Of a DNA stretch of 64,000 nucleotides, positions 34,256 through 41,864 are shown one piece after another. The stretch spans positions 1-64,000 of the forward strand of contig JAGAVW010000007.1 in the NCBI GenBank assembly GCA_017941735.1, read 5' to 3'. The stretch comes from Solobacterium sp. Lineage in GTDB: Bacteria; Bacillota_I; Bacilli_A; Erysipelotrichales; Erysipelotrichaceae. Positions within the stretch are counted from its first letter, which is position 1; each line of letters begins with the position of its first letter. The notes under the pieces are model-generated. The model made no database searches and was not told where the DNA came from. It saw nothing but the letters and a program-made list of their open reading frames with translations. The translations under genes and the position numbers were made by a program.

Positions 34256-34284
34256 TTGCAAAAAAGAAGGTAATTTTGTATGAT
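34256..34284 (+). promoter_or_regulatory. promoter of the PASTA-protein gene
   Basis: TTGCAA at 34256-34261, 17-base spacer, TATGAT at 34279-34284: near-consensus. The gene starts 25 bases downstream at 34309. Confidence 0.7.
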
Positions 34285-34308
34285 AATCTTTACGATAGAA
34301 AGGGAAAT

Positions 34309-36162
34309 ATGGCTGAAAAAAAGGACTTTATGAGCGAACTTGCCAAATCGATTGAGGCAAGTAAAAGAGGCGAAACAAGCACCATGCAAAGCATTGATGA
34401 TTTTCAACCACGTGCACGTAAAACCTCGATGGAAACAGACTATGATCCTCTTGCGGGCACACAAGAAGTGCCTACACAACCTGTGGTAGAAGAACCACAA
34501 GTTGAGGAGGTTGTGATACCACAAGCGGTACGACAAGAAGAGAGTCCCGTTTTCGAAGCGCCCAAGGAAGAACCGATTTCAACGCGCCCAGCCAGTTTTT
34601 CACAGGAAACCTTTCAAAAAATTGAAAAACCAAAACGTTCCATTCCAAAGTGGGTTTGGTTGGCTTTATTATTAGGATTATTGTTATTAGGATTCTTAAT
34701 TTATTATTTCTTTTTTGCACCAAAAATTGTGGTACCAGATTGTGTAGGACAAGATATTAGCTGTGTCACGAACTGGGCAAAACAAAACCGTGTGGAATCA
34801 AGTTCCTTAGTGCGTAATGAAGAATACAATATGGAATATGATAATAACGTAGTTATCTATCAAAGCGTTGATCCAGGTAAGAAAGTAAAACCAACAACGC
34901 CATTTACCATTACGGTTTCTTTAGGACCAGATCCAGAAGAAGGGATTGTCTTCCCAGGTGATTTGCGTTCTATGACGAGTGATGAAATCAAAGATTGGAT
35001 TGCGGAAAATAAACTATTAAAGACAAAAGTTACAACGCAATACAATGACACCATTCCTGAAGGCCATGTAATTTCTTATGAAGTAAAAAATGGCTCGGAA
35101 AGTGATTTTACACGTGGTACAACGTTAAATGTTGTTACCTCAAAAGGACCTGCACCAGCTGGACAAGTCACAGTCGATAATCTTGCGGGTAAGACCATTA
35201 GCGAAGTGGAAACATGGGCAAATCAAAAGAAAGTAAAATTAGAAAAAATTGAAACCTTTGATGATAAAGTAGACAGTGGCAAAATTATTGCCTCTAGTGT
35301 TCCACAAGGACAAACCGTACGGGAAGGCGATACGATTACGGTAACCGTATCGAAAGGTAAAGGTGTTCGCATTCCAAATGTGGTAGGCTATACCAAAGAA
35401 CAATTTGAAGCATGGAAGATGGATAAAAACAATAGTGTAACAGTTGTACCTAAGTCCATCTATAACGAAGCACCTTTAGGTACTATCATTGGTCAAAATA
35501 TTACACCAGGAACCGTTGTGGAAAGTGGTGCAGTTTTAGAAGTAACCGAATCGTTATACTTACCAATTTTAGAAACCCATTCTAGAGAATGGTTAGGAAA
35601 AGATTACTTAGAGTTAAAGGCGAAGATTGATGACTTTAACTATAAGGGCGCAAATATTCAAGCCGGTGAATATGGAGAATTTGCACAACGTACTTGTAGT
35701 GATGAGTTCCCAACCGAGGGAATGATTATCAACTATACCTGTTCTGGCGGCACGGTTGATTCAGCAGGTAGTACCCATTATTCGGCAGGATGTGAAAGAC
35801 CATTAAACTTGAATGCACGTGTTGGTTATCAAGTATCAACCGGTCCATGTACCGTAGCGACTCCGTCACCAACTGTAGTGGTATTAACGAATGGAGATTT
35901 GTATGACTTACAATCCATCGTAGAATTCAGTAACAATCATGGGATTATTTACGATCAATTGATACCTATTACTAAAGATCAAAGAGATGCGGAATGGGAA
36001 ACCAAAAACGCGGATGTGTGCATCACTTATAATGGACAAAAGTATTATGGGGGTTTTGATATTCCATTTACACTTGTTATGAATAAAGGTGACCATATCG
36101 TCGTTGAGTACGTGACAGATACTGGAGATGCGAAACCGACTGAAGATCCGAACAATAACTAG
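34309..36162 (+). CDS. PASTA-domain membrane protein lacking a kinase domain
   Basis: 617 residues from the ATG at 34309 (AGAAAGGGAAAT upstream). A cytoplasmic tail of about 115 residues rich in Glu/Pro is followed by one membrane helix (VWLALLLGLLLLGFLIYYFF), then four PASTA repeats: KIVVPDCVGQD.., the next from VFPGDLRSM.., QVTVDNLAGK.. and IPNVVGYTKE... A C-terminal extracellular domain of about 200 residues with several cysteines follows. PASTA repeats bind muropeptide or cell wall and usually belong to PknB-type kinases or PBPs; neither is fused here. It precedes an FtsX/MacB-type ABC pair. Confidence 0.85.
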   Translation: MAEKKDFMSELAKSIEASKRGETSTMQSIDDFQPRARKTSMETDYDPLAGTQEVPTQPVVEEPQVEEVVIPQAVRQEESPVFEAPKEEPISTRPASFSQETFQKIEKPKRSIPKWVWLALLLGLLLLGFLIYYFFFAPKIVVPDCVGQDISCVTNWAKQNRVESSSLVRNEEYNMEYDNNVVIYQSVDPGKKVKPTTPFTITVSLGPDPEEGIVFPGDLRSMTSDEIKDWIAENKLLKTKVTTQYNDTIPEGHVISYEVKNGSESDFTRGTTLNVVTSKGPAPAGQVTVDNLAGKTISEVETWANQKKVKLEKIETFDDKVDSGKIIASSVPQGQTVREGDTITVTVSKGKGVRIPNVVGYTKEQFEAWKMDKNNSVTVVPKSIYNEAPLGTIIGQNITPGTVVESGAVLEVTESLYLPILETHSREWLGKDYLELKAKIDDFNYKGANIQAGEYGEFAQRTCSDEFPTEGMIINYTCSGGTVDSAGSTHYSAGCERPLNLNARVGYQVSTGPCTVATPSPTVVVLTNGDLYDLQSIVEFSNNHGIIYDQLIPITKDQRDAEWETKNADVCITYNGQKYYGGFDIPFTLVMNKGDHIVVEYVTDTGDAKPTEDPNNN

Positions 36163-36217
36163 AAGATAAAATAGTTATGATACTACAAGGTAAAAATAAT
36201 ATTACTGGAGGGAATAC

Positions 36218-37780
36218 ATGAACGCTTTTAAACGAGCATGGAGATACATTACAAGAAGACCTACGAAAAGTCTCTTATTAATCATTACATTTTTCTTAAT
36301 TGGAAACCTTGTTATTTTAGGGTTAGGTATTTCGCAAGCTGCAGATAATGCGAAGGTTTTAACGCGTAAACAAATGCGTGCTGCGGTGAGTTATGAAGTG
36401 GATTATGACAAATACTATGAATATGTGAATACCTTAGAAGATGAAGATGAAATTAATAAAGCTTATCAAAATTATCCAAGGGTAAGTGAAGAGGCTGCGA
36501 TTGCGATTTCACAAGATGAACGTGTCAAAGCATTTAACTATATGATGACAACCACAGCGATGTCAGATGGTTTTGAAAATGTACCAATCGGAAATGAAGA
36601 AGAAAGAGGAACAAGTTCCTATGTAGATGAAGCAGGAAATGAAGTGGTTTATCGAGAGCCAAACCTCATGATTTATGCGAACTTATTCCCAGAGATGATT
36701 GAATTTGAAGAAGGAACTTTTACCGTTACGGATGGTAAAATGTATGACCAAAATGATTTGGACCAAGAACGTAATGTGGTACTAATTACCGATGAACTTG
36801 CGGAAACAAATGGACTTCGAGTTGGAGATACCATTCGTATTTCGACTTTAAATACTTATATGGAACAAGAATTCAAAGCGCATAATTTGGATACAGAAGT
36901 CTTCTTTTTAGAGCTTGAAATCATTGGTATTTTCCATAATTTAAATATGGTTGATCCAAATGCGGAAAACTTTCGTTGGATGTCCGCATATGAGTCTCCT
37001 CAAAATATCTTATTGATGCCAATGACGGCATATCGTAATTATTATCGAGACACTTTACGTGCACAAATTGAATTCCAACAAATCGCTTATTCTGATTCTT
37101 CCATCAATGTTGAAGAAGCAATTGAAAATAACTTAGCTCCAAGCCGAGTGGTATATCTATTAATTGATCCTTTAGAAGTAGATCAATTTGTGGAAGATCA
37201 TCAAAAAGATATAGGAGAATACTTAAAACTAAATGCGAATAATGAAACGTTTAAACGTTTAGCACGTCCTTTAGATACGATGAGTTTCTTTGCGAATATT
37301 GTTGTATGGATTGTGATTGTGAATGCGATTGTCATTATTACGTTGGTTACTGCTTTAACCTTAAAAACACGTGAATATGAAATTGGTGTTCTTTTATCCA
37401 TGGGTGTCTCCAAAGTGAAAGTCATTCTCCAATTGTTTACAGAGTTATTCATACTTGCCTTATTAGGATTTACTTTAGCAGTAGGAAGTGGTTCTTTGAT
37501 GGCAGGTACGGTTGGAAGAGCAGTGTTAGATTATCAAACTGCTTCCGATTCGCAATATGGTGAGGTGGAAGATGGAGGCTATTATTGGCATGATTCTACC
37601 GACTACTTTACAGAAGTCTCACAAGATGAAATGTTAAGCCAATATGAGGTAAGTGTATCTCCACTCTTGATATTTGAGATTTATGTTTTGGGTACTGCAG
37701 TTGTACTAATTGCGATTGTGATTCCATCCTTTATGATTATGCGCTTGAATCCAAAACAGATTCTCTTGGAGCAGAACTAG
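36218..37780 (+). CDS. ABC transporter permease, FtsX/MacB-like
   Basis: 520 residues. One N-terminal helix (SLLLIITFFLIGNLVILGLG), an extracellular domain of about 340 residues, then three C-terminal helices, the MacB/FtsX mechanotransmission topology. The FtsX-domain core is seen at LKTREYEIGVLLSMGVSKVKVI near 387. Ribosome site CTGGAGGG. The cognate ATPase follows after nine bases. Such pairs export peptides or toxins, or pull on envelope enzymes rather than transporting. Confidence 0.88.
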   Translation: MNAFKRAWRYITRRPTKSLLLIITFFLIGNLVILGLGISQAADNAKVLTRKQMRAAVSYEVDYDKYYEYVNTLEDEDEINKAYQNYPRVSEEAAIAISQDERVKAFNYMMTTTAMSDGFENVPIGNEEERGTSSYVDEAGNEVVYREPNLMIYANLFPEMIEFEEGTFTVTDGKMYDQNDLDQERNVVLITDELAETNGLRVGDTIRISTLNTYMEQEFKAHNLDTEVFFLELEIIGIFHNLNMVDPNAENFRWMSAYESPQNILLMPMTAYRNYYRDTLRAQIEFQQIAYSDSSINVEEAIENNLAPSRVVYLLIDPLEVDQFVEDHQKDIGEYLKLNANNETFKRLARPLDTMSFFANIVVWIVIVNAIVIITLVTALTLKTREYEIGVLLSMGVSKVKVILQLFTELFILALLGFTLAVGSGSLMAGTVGRAVLDYQTASDSQYGEVEDGGYYWHDSTDYFTEVSQDEMLSQYEVSVSPLLIFEIYVLGTAVVLIAIVIPSFMIMRLNPKQILLEQN

Positions 37781-37789
37781 GAGGTTACC

Positions 37790-38464
37790 ATGAGTGCTAT
37801 TTTAAGATTAGAAAATATCAATTATGGATATATCGATGGTGGTTATCGCAGAGAAATATTAAAAAATCTTAGTTATGACTTTGAAGAAGGAACCTTCTAT
37901 ACCATCTTAGGTCCATCTGGTTCTGGTAAGACGACCTTATTAAGTATTATGGCAGGTCTAGATAAACAAGAAAGTGGAAAGATTTATTTTGAAGGCGAAG
38001 ATGTGGATCAAATCGGGCTTTATAAATATCGTAGAAATAAGGTGGGTGTCGTCTTTCAATCTTATAATCTCATTACCTACTTGAATGGTTTAGAAAACGT
38101 ATTACTAGCGATGACAGAAACCGATAATCCATTACCTAAGAATAAGGAAGAAATTGCGTATGCGTTATTAAACATGGTAGGCATTGTGAATACGAAAGCA
38201 GATCGTATGGTAAATAAGCTTTCAGGTGGAGAACAACAACGGATTGCGATTGCGCGTGCAATTGCGGGCAATGAAGATTTGATTTTCGCCGATGAGCCAA
38301 CAGGAAACTTAGATACCGAAACCGAAAAAGAAATTATTAAACTGTTCCAGATGTTAGCAGAGACCTATGGAAAAACCATTATCGTGGTAACGCACTCGAA
38401 TGAAGTAAGCAAACTATCAGATCGTAGAGTGCTCTTGAAAAATGGCGTATTAACAGATATTTAA
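37790..38464 (+). CDS. ABC transporter ATP-binding protein (MacB/LolD-like)
   Basis: 224 residues. Walker A GPSGSGKT near 42, Q-loop VVFQSYNLI, signature LSGGEQQRIAIARAIAG near 144, Walker B LIFADEPTGNLD and H-loop VVTHS. The class is that which drives FtsX-like permeases (MacB, LolD, FtsE). Its ribosome site AGGAGG overlaps the end of the permease gene. It ends at a strong bidirectional terminator. Confidence 0.93.
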   Translation: MSAILRLENINYGYIDGGYRREILKNLSYDFEEGTFYTILGPSGSGKTTLLSIMAGLDKQESGKIYFEGEDVDQIGLYKYRRNKVGVVFQSYNLITYLNGLENVLLAMTETDNPLPKNKEEIAYALLNMVGIVNTKADRMVNKLSGGEQQRIAIARAIAGNEDLIFADEPTGNLDTETEKEIIKLFQMLAETYGKTIIVVTHSNEVSKLSDRRVLLKNGVLTDI

Positions 38465-38487
38465 AAAGGCGTTTTGAAACGCCTTTA
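38465..38487. terminator. bidirectional terminator
   Basis: AAAGGCGTT, loop ttga, AACGCCTTT, between the ABC ATPase gene and the convergent CARF-protein gene. Confidence 0.85.
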
Positions 38488-39666
38488 TTCTTTTCCTTTA
38501 TCAAGAGAACGTTTGGAAGCTGCCTTAAGTGCTTCCTTGAGTTCTCCTTTTTTGAGAATATCAATATCAATGACATGAATGTTTAATTCAATAGCGCGCC
38601 GTTTCATCATGGCGCCTCCTTTTGAAGTTGTAACAATGGCTGAGTGCGCCATTAAGCCACCAAAACGATTACGTAAAACTGCAAGTTCATTGAGTGCTTC
38701 GGTTTTTACGCTGTTGGTTTTACAGCTAATAAAGAATGGGGAAACTTCACGACAAGCAAGCACATCAATTTCATTGGTCACATTGCTTTGTTTACCATCA
38801 CCTTCCCAATCAACTACAGCCGAGCAAACAACATCATCATAGAAACCAATATCAAGACAAGCTTTATAAACATAGAGCTCTAAGACACTGCCAATATCAC
38901 GTAACCAAAAACGTATTTCATGGTCATGGAATTCAAAAGAGATTTCCTCATTTCCTAGATGTAAGCGATGAATAAGTCCAATTTGTTGGAAGGCTTCAAG
39001 TAATTCATCGTTAGGACTTACTTTTCCGGTATCCGTACGGACCGTGCGTTTGCCTTGGGCATACATGGATTGATTGGAATCTAGAGATATGTTTTGAATA
39101 TAGGTAATGGTACGAAGCCAGGATTTTTTATGTGCTAAATAAACATTGAAGAAGGGATCAATATAATCTATGTGATTCTCTAATACATTTTGATCAAAAC
39201 GTCCTCGACGCATTGCGCCACCTGCCATACGTAAGAAAGATTCGACATTGAAGTGCACATTGCATTCCATTTCATCCGCAAATTGTGCATTCTGGATAGA
39301 AAAATATTTATTCTTACGACGACTATAGGTCATAACCGAAACGGGTAAATCTTGGCTTAATAAACCTGTCGCAAATAGGGCAGCATCCGTGCCACCGGTA
39401 ATATCGATTGTGAGATCGTCATACATATTGGCAAGCTCAACAAGCTTCTCATAGACATCGTTCGTATTATACATATCTACGGTTTCAAAAGTATAAGGCG
39501 TATAAATTCCGCGAAAACGAAAATAGTCTTGGAGCTTTCGTTCATAGGATTCTAAGTTTTCAAGCTCATCTGGCACAAGTAAAATGGTTCGCTCAGGACG
39601 AAACATTTCGGTGCTCAAAACATTTTCTAATGGTCTTTCATCGTAAAGCTCAATGAGTGTTTTCAT
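38485..39666 (-). CDS. orphan CARF-domain nuclease-like protein (DUF1887, Card1/Can2-like)
   Basis: 393 residues from the ATG at 39666 (a TTG two codons earlier is possible). The N-terminal Rossmann-like domain carries the CARF hallmark DITGGTDAALFATG (about 87-100), which contacts cyclic oligoadenylate in known members. A winged-helix-like middle leads to a PD-(D/E)xK-like end: Glu263 in VLELYVYKA, Asp301 in NEIDVLA and ISCKTN with Lys316. The usual ExK Glu is Ser here. Card1/Can2 are cA4-activated nucleases of type III CRISPR systems, but no cas gene or array lies in this window. Function outside CRISPR is therefore open. Confidence 0.8.
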   Translation of the reverse strand: MKTLIELYDERPLENVLSTEMFRPERTILLVPDELENLESYERKLQDYFRFRGIYTPYTFETVDMYNTNDVYEKLVELANMYDDLTIDITGGTDAALFATGLLSQDLPVSVMTYSRRKNKYFSIQNAQFADEMECNVHFNVESFLRMAGGAMRRGRFDQNVLENHIDYIDPFFNVYLAHKKSWLRTITYIQNISLDSNQSMYAQGKRTVRTDTGKVSPNDELLEAFQQIGLIHRLHLGNEEISFEFHDHEIRFWLRDIGSVLELYVYKACLDIGFYDDVVCSAVVDWEGDGKQSNVTNEIDVLACREVSPFFISCKTNSVKTEALNELAVLRNRFGGLMAHSAIVTTSKGGAMMKRRAIELNIHVIDIDILKKGELKEALKAASKRSLDKGKE

Positions 39667-39702
39667 AACCAAATCAATTATAACGAAAAAAAATCATATT
39701 TT

Positions 39703-39730
39703 TGCAACAATTCTCTACTTTTGCGTGTTT
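39703..39730 (+). promoter_or_regulatory. possible ECF-type promoter of the sigma-factor operon
   Basis: TGCAACA (39703-39709) and GCGTGTTT (39723-39730) carry the AAC and CGT cores often seen in ECF -35 and -10 elements. No good vegetative promoter is seen ahead of the sigma gene. Autoregulation is inferred. Confidence 0.25.
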
Positions 39731-39750
39731 CAATAGTAGAAGAGGGAAAG

Positions 39751-40239
39751 ATGGCATTATCAATCGTTGAAGCAAAACTCAAACGCATCTTAGATATCTA
39801 TGGAACGGGGTTATATCGTTTTGCCTATTCCTATCTTCATAATGACTTAGATGCCCAAGAAATCGTCCAAGATACCTTGTTGCAATTGCTGAAATATAAA
39901 CCAACTTTTGCGGATGAGGAAAAGGAAAAAGCTTGGCTATTTAAAACAGCCGCAAATCTTTCACGCAATAAATTACGTTACAACAAAGTACGAGAAACCG
40001 ATCCTCTAGAAGAGATTTTAGCCATTCGTGAAGAAAAAGATTTGAGCTTTGTATGGGAGGCTGTGAAGCAATTAGATGCAACAGGACGGGAAGTGATTCA
40101 CCTTTTCTATGAAGAAGGCTATACCACGAAAGAAATAGGTGAAATTCTCAATCGCAAAGAGGCAACAATCCGCTCAAGCTTAGCGCGGGCTAGAGAAAAA
40201 TTAAAAACGATATTGAAGGAGGCGTATGACTTTGAATAA
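39751..40239 (+). CDS. ECF RNA polymerase sigma factor
   Basis: 162 residues from the ATG at 39751 (AGAGGGAAAG upstream). Region 2 is LYRFAYSYLHNDLDAQEIVQDTLLQLLKY (about 16-45) and region 4 is VIHLFYEEGYTTKEIGEILNRKEATIRSSLARAREKL (about 115-152). No region 3 or sigma-1 domain, as expected for ECF (group 4) factors. It overlaps by 14 bases the gene of a membrane protein that probably acts as its anti-sigma, and a DUF4349 lipoprotein follows. Confidence 0.9.
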   Translation: MALSIVEAKLKRILDIYGTGLYRFAYSYLHNDLDAQEIVQDTLLQLLKYKPTFADEEKEKAWLFKTAANLSRNKLRYNKVRETDPLEEILAIREEKDLSFVWEAVKQLDATGREVIHLFYEEGYTTKEIGEILNRKEATIRSSLARAREKLKTILKEAYDFE

Positions 40240-40777
40240 GAACTATAACAAAATCATGGAAGAAGTACGTCTCAGTGAGGCACAAAAAGACGACATTCTT
40301 TCTCATGTACTTGCCAAACAAGAAAAACCATGTGGCTTTGTATGGTGGAAGGCATTAGGTGCTATTGCGACAGTGATAGTGATTAGTTTGTTATTAACAA
40401 ATGGAATACCTTTTGGTGCCCATTCGGGTGCTGCATCAGGTGTTCCCGCAGAATCGGCAGCAGCAACTGTAGAAGAGTCTGAAGCTGCACCAGAAGCTAA
40501 TGGAGAATCGATAGCAACCGTAGAAGAGGTGACAATGGATCAAGGCATTGTGACAAGTGGAGAAGCATTACCTTATCAACATGAAATTCTTCCAATAGAA
40601 TATGAGATTCAAGAAGTGGATCATGTTGAAACAATTAATGGGGTAGAAGTAATGATTATTGTAAAAGGGCAAGAAGCAATATGGGTACAAGATGCTAGAA
40701 CTCATCATTTAATAACACAAGAACCCATGGAAGAAGAAGCATTTATCGAATTAATCAAATCATTGATGAATCAATAG
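40226..40777 (+). CDS. single-pass membrane protein, probable anti-sigma factor
   Basis: 183 residues with a cytoplasmic N-terminus of about 40, one helix (ALGAIATVIVISLLLTNG) and an extracellular part beginning with an Ala/Glu-rich linker. The short cytoplasmic stretch MEEVRLSEAQKDDILSHVLAK could hold the sigma factor. It overlaps the sigma gene and has a strong AAGGAGG site. No classic zinc-binding HxxxCxxC anti-sigma motif is seen, so the assignment rests on position and topology. Confidence 0.65.
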   Translation: MTLNKNYNKIMEEVRLSEAQKDDILSHVLAKQEKPCGFVWWKALGAIATVIVISLLLTNGIPFGAHSGAASGVPAESAAATVEESEAAPEANGESIATVEEVTMDQGIVTSGEALPYQHEILPIEYEIQEVDHVETINGVEVMIIVKGQEAIWVQDARTHHLITQEPMEEEAFIELIKSLMNQ

Positions 40778-40792
40778 ATAGGGAGGTATCAC

Positions 40793-41752
40793 ATGAACTA
40801 CAAAGATTTTTTTAGAAAATTATTTACGATTGGCGCGTGTATTACCTTATTTGGATGTGCCGCAAGTGGGGTATCTTCTACCGCAACTGGCGCTTATTAT
40901 GAAAACAGTGCTGCAGCAGAAGCAGTGACGAGTGAAGATTATGGATTTAAAGAAGATTCTTTTTCTGTAGCAGAAGAAGAATCTACAATTGGAAACCAAG
41001 AAAAACTGGTCTATCGTGGGAGTTTATCGGTTGAAACTTTACAGTATGAAGATTCTTTAAAAACGTTGCGTGAGCAAATTGAAAAGTACCATGGCATTGT
41101 GGAATACGAAGAAGAATACAACAATGAACACAATTGGTACTATAGTGACTATCAAAAAACTAGAGGAACAAGAAATCTATCTATGACGGTGCGTATTCCT
41201 ACTGAATCCTTTCAAGCATTCATGAATGCAGGAGATGGCATGGGAAAGGTATTAAGCCGGTCTACCAATGTTGAAAATATTACACGGCGTTATTCAACTA
41301 CTGCTACGGAAATTGAATCGCTCGAAATCCAACAAAAACGGTTATTAGAACTATTAGAGAATGCGAATACGATTGAAGAAATGTTGGCGATTGAAAGCCG
41401 GCTTTCGGAAGTGGAAAGTAGCTTACGTATTCATAAGAATGACCTCAATAGTATGGATACAGATATCGCTTATTCAACAATTCATATCACATTATCAGAA
41501 GTAATGACTTATACCCCACAACAAGAGGGACTTGTGATTAGCCGTTTCTTTGAAAGAGCATGGGAAACCATACAATGGACAGGCACTTTCTTCATTTACC
41601 TCTTACAACAAATCATCTTATGGGCAATTCGTCTAATCCCAATTGTTGTGCTTGTAGCATTGGGTGTTTGGTTGTATCGTTTCTATCGCAAGAAACATCC
41701 AAAAGATGCTAACCAAGAAAAGAAGAGCATCTTTTCGAAGAAGAAAGAATAG
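40793..41752 (+). CDS. DUF4349-domain lipoprotein with C-terminal membrane helix
   Basis: 319 residues. Lipoprotein signal ending LFGCAAS (Cys22). The DUF4349 region spans about 70-285 (KLVYRGSLSVETLQYEDSL; MTVRIPTESFQAFMNA; YSTTATEIESLEIQQKRLLELLENA), ending in a membrane helix (LIPIVVLVALGVWLYRFY) and a basic tail. DUF4349 proteins are common companions of ECF/anti-sigma modules but their action is not known. Ribosome site AGGGAGG. Confidence 0.85.
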   Translation: MNYKDFFRKLFTIGACITLFGCAASGVSSTATGAYYENSAAAEAVTSEDYGFKEDSFSVAEEESTIGNQEKLVYRGSLSVETLQYEDSLKTLREQIEKYHGIVEYEEEYNNEHNWYYSDYQKTRGTRNLSMTVRIPTESFQAFMNAGDGMGKVLSRSTNVENITRRYSTTATEIESLEIQQKRLLELLENANTIEEMLAIESRLSEVESSLRIHKNDLNSMDTDIAYSTIHITLSEVMTYTPQQEGLVISRFFERAWETIQWTGTFFIYLLQQIILWAIRLIPIVVLVALGVWLYRFYRKKHPKDANQEKKSIFSKKKE

Positions 41753-41762
41753 ATTCAATCAT

Positions 41763-41797
41763 AAAAATCGATTACGTTAAAAGCGAATCGATTTTTT
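41763..41797 (+). terminator. terminator of the sigma/DUF4349 operon
   Basis: AAAAATCGATT (41763-41773) pairs with AATCGATTTTT (41786-41796) across a 12-base loop, followed by further T. Confidence 0.85.
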
Positions 41798-41864
41798 ATT
41801 GTTTAAACATAATCGCAATCAATTTATGCTTAATGGAGAACGAAACTTTTGTTATAATGACAAC

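Noticed and set aside
38485-39666. Looked for a CRISPR array or cas genes around the CARF protein
   Set aside because: No regularly spaced repeat and no Cas-like product was seen anywhere in the window.
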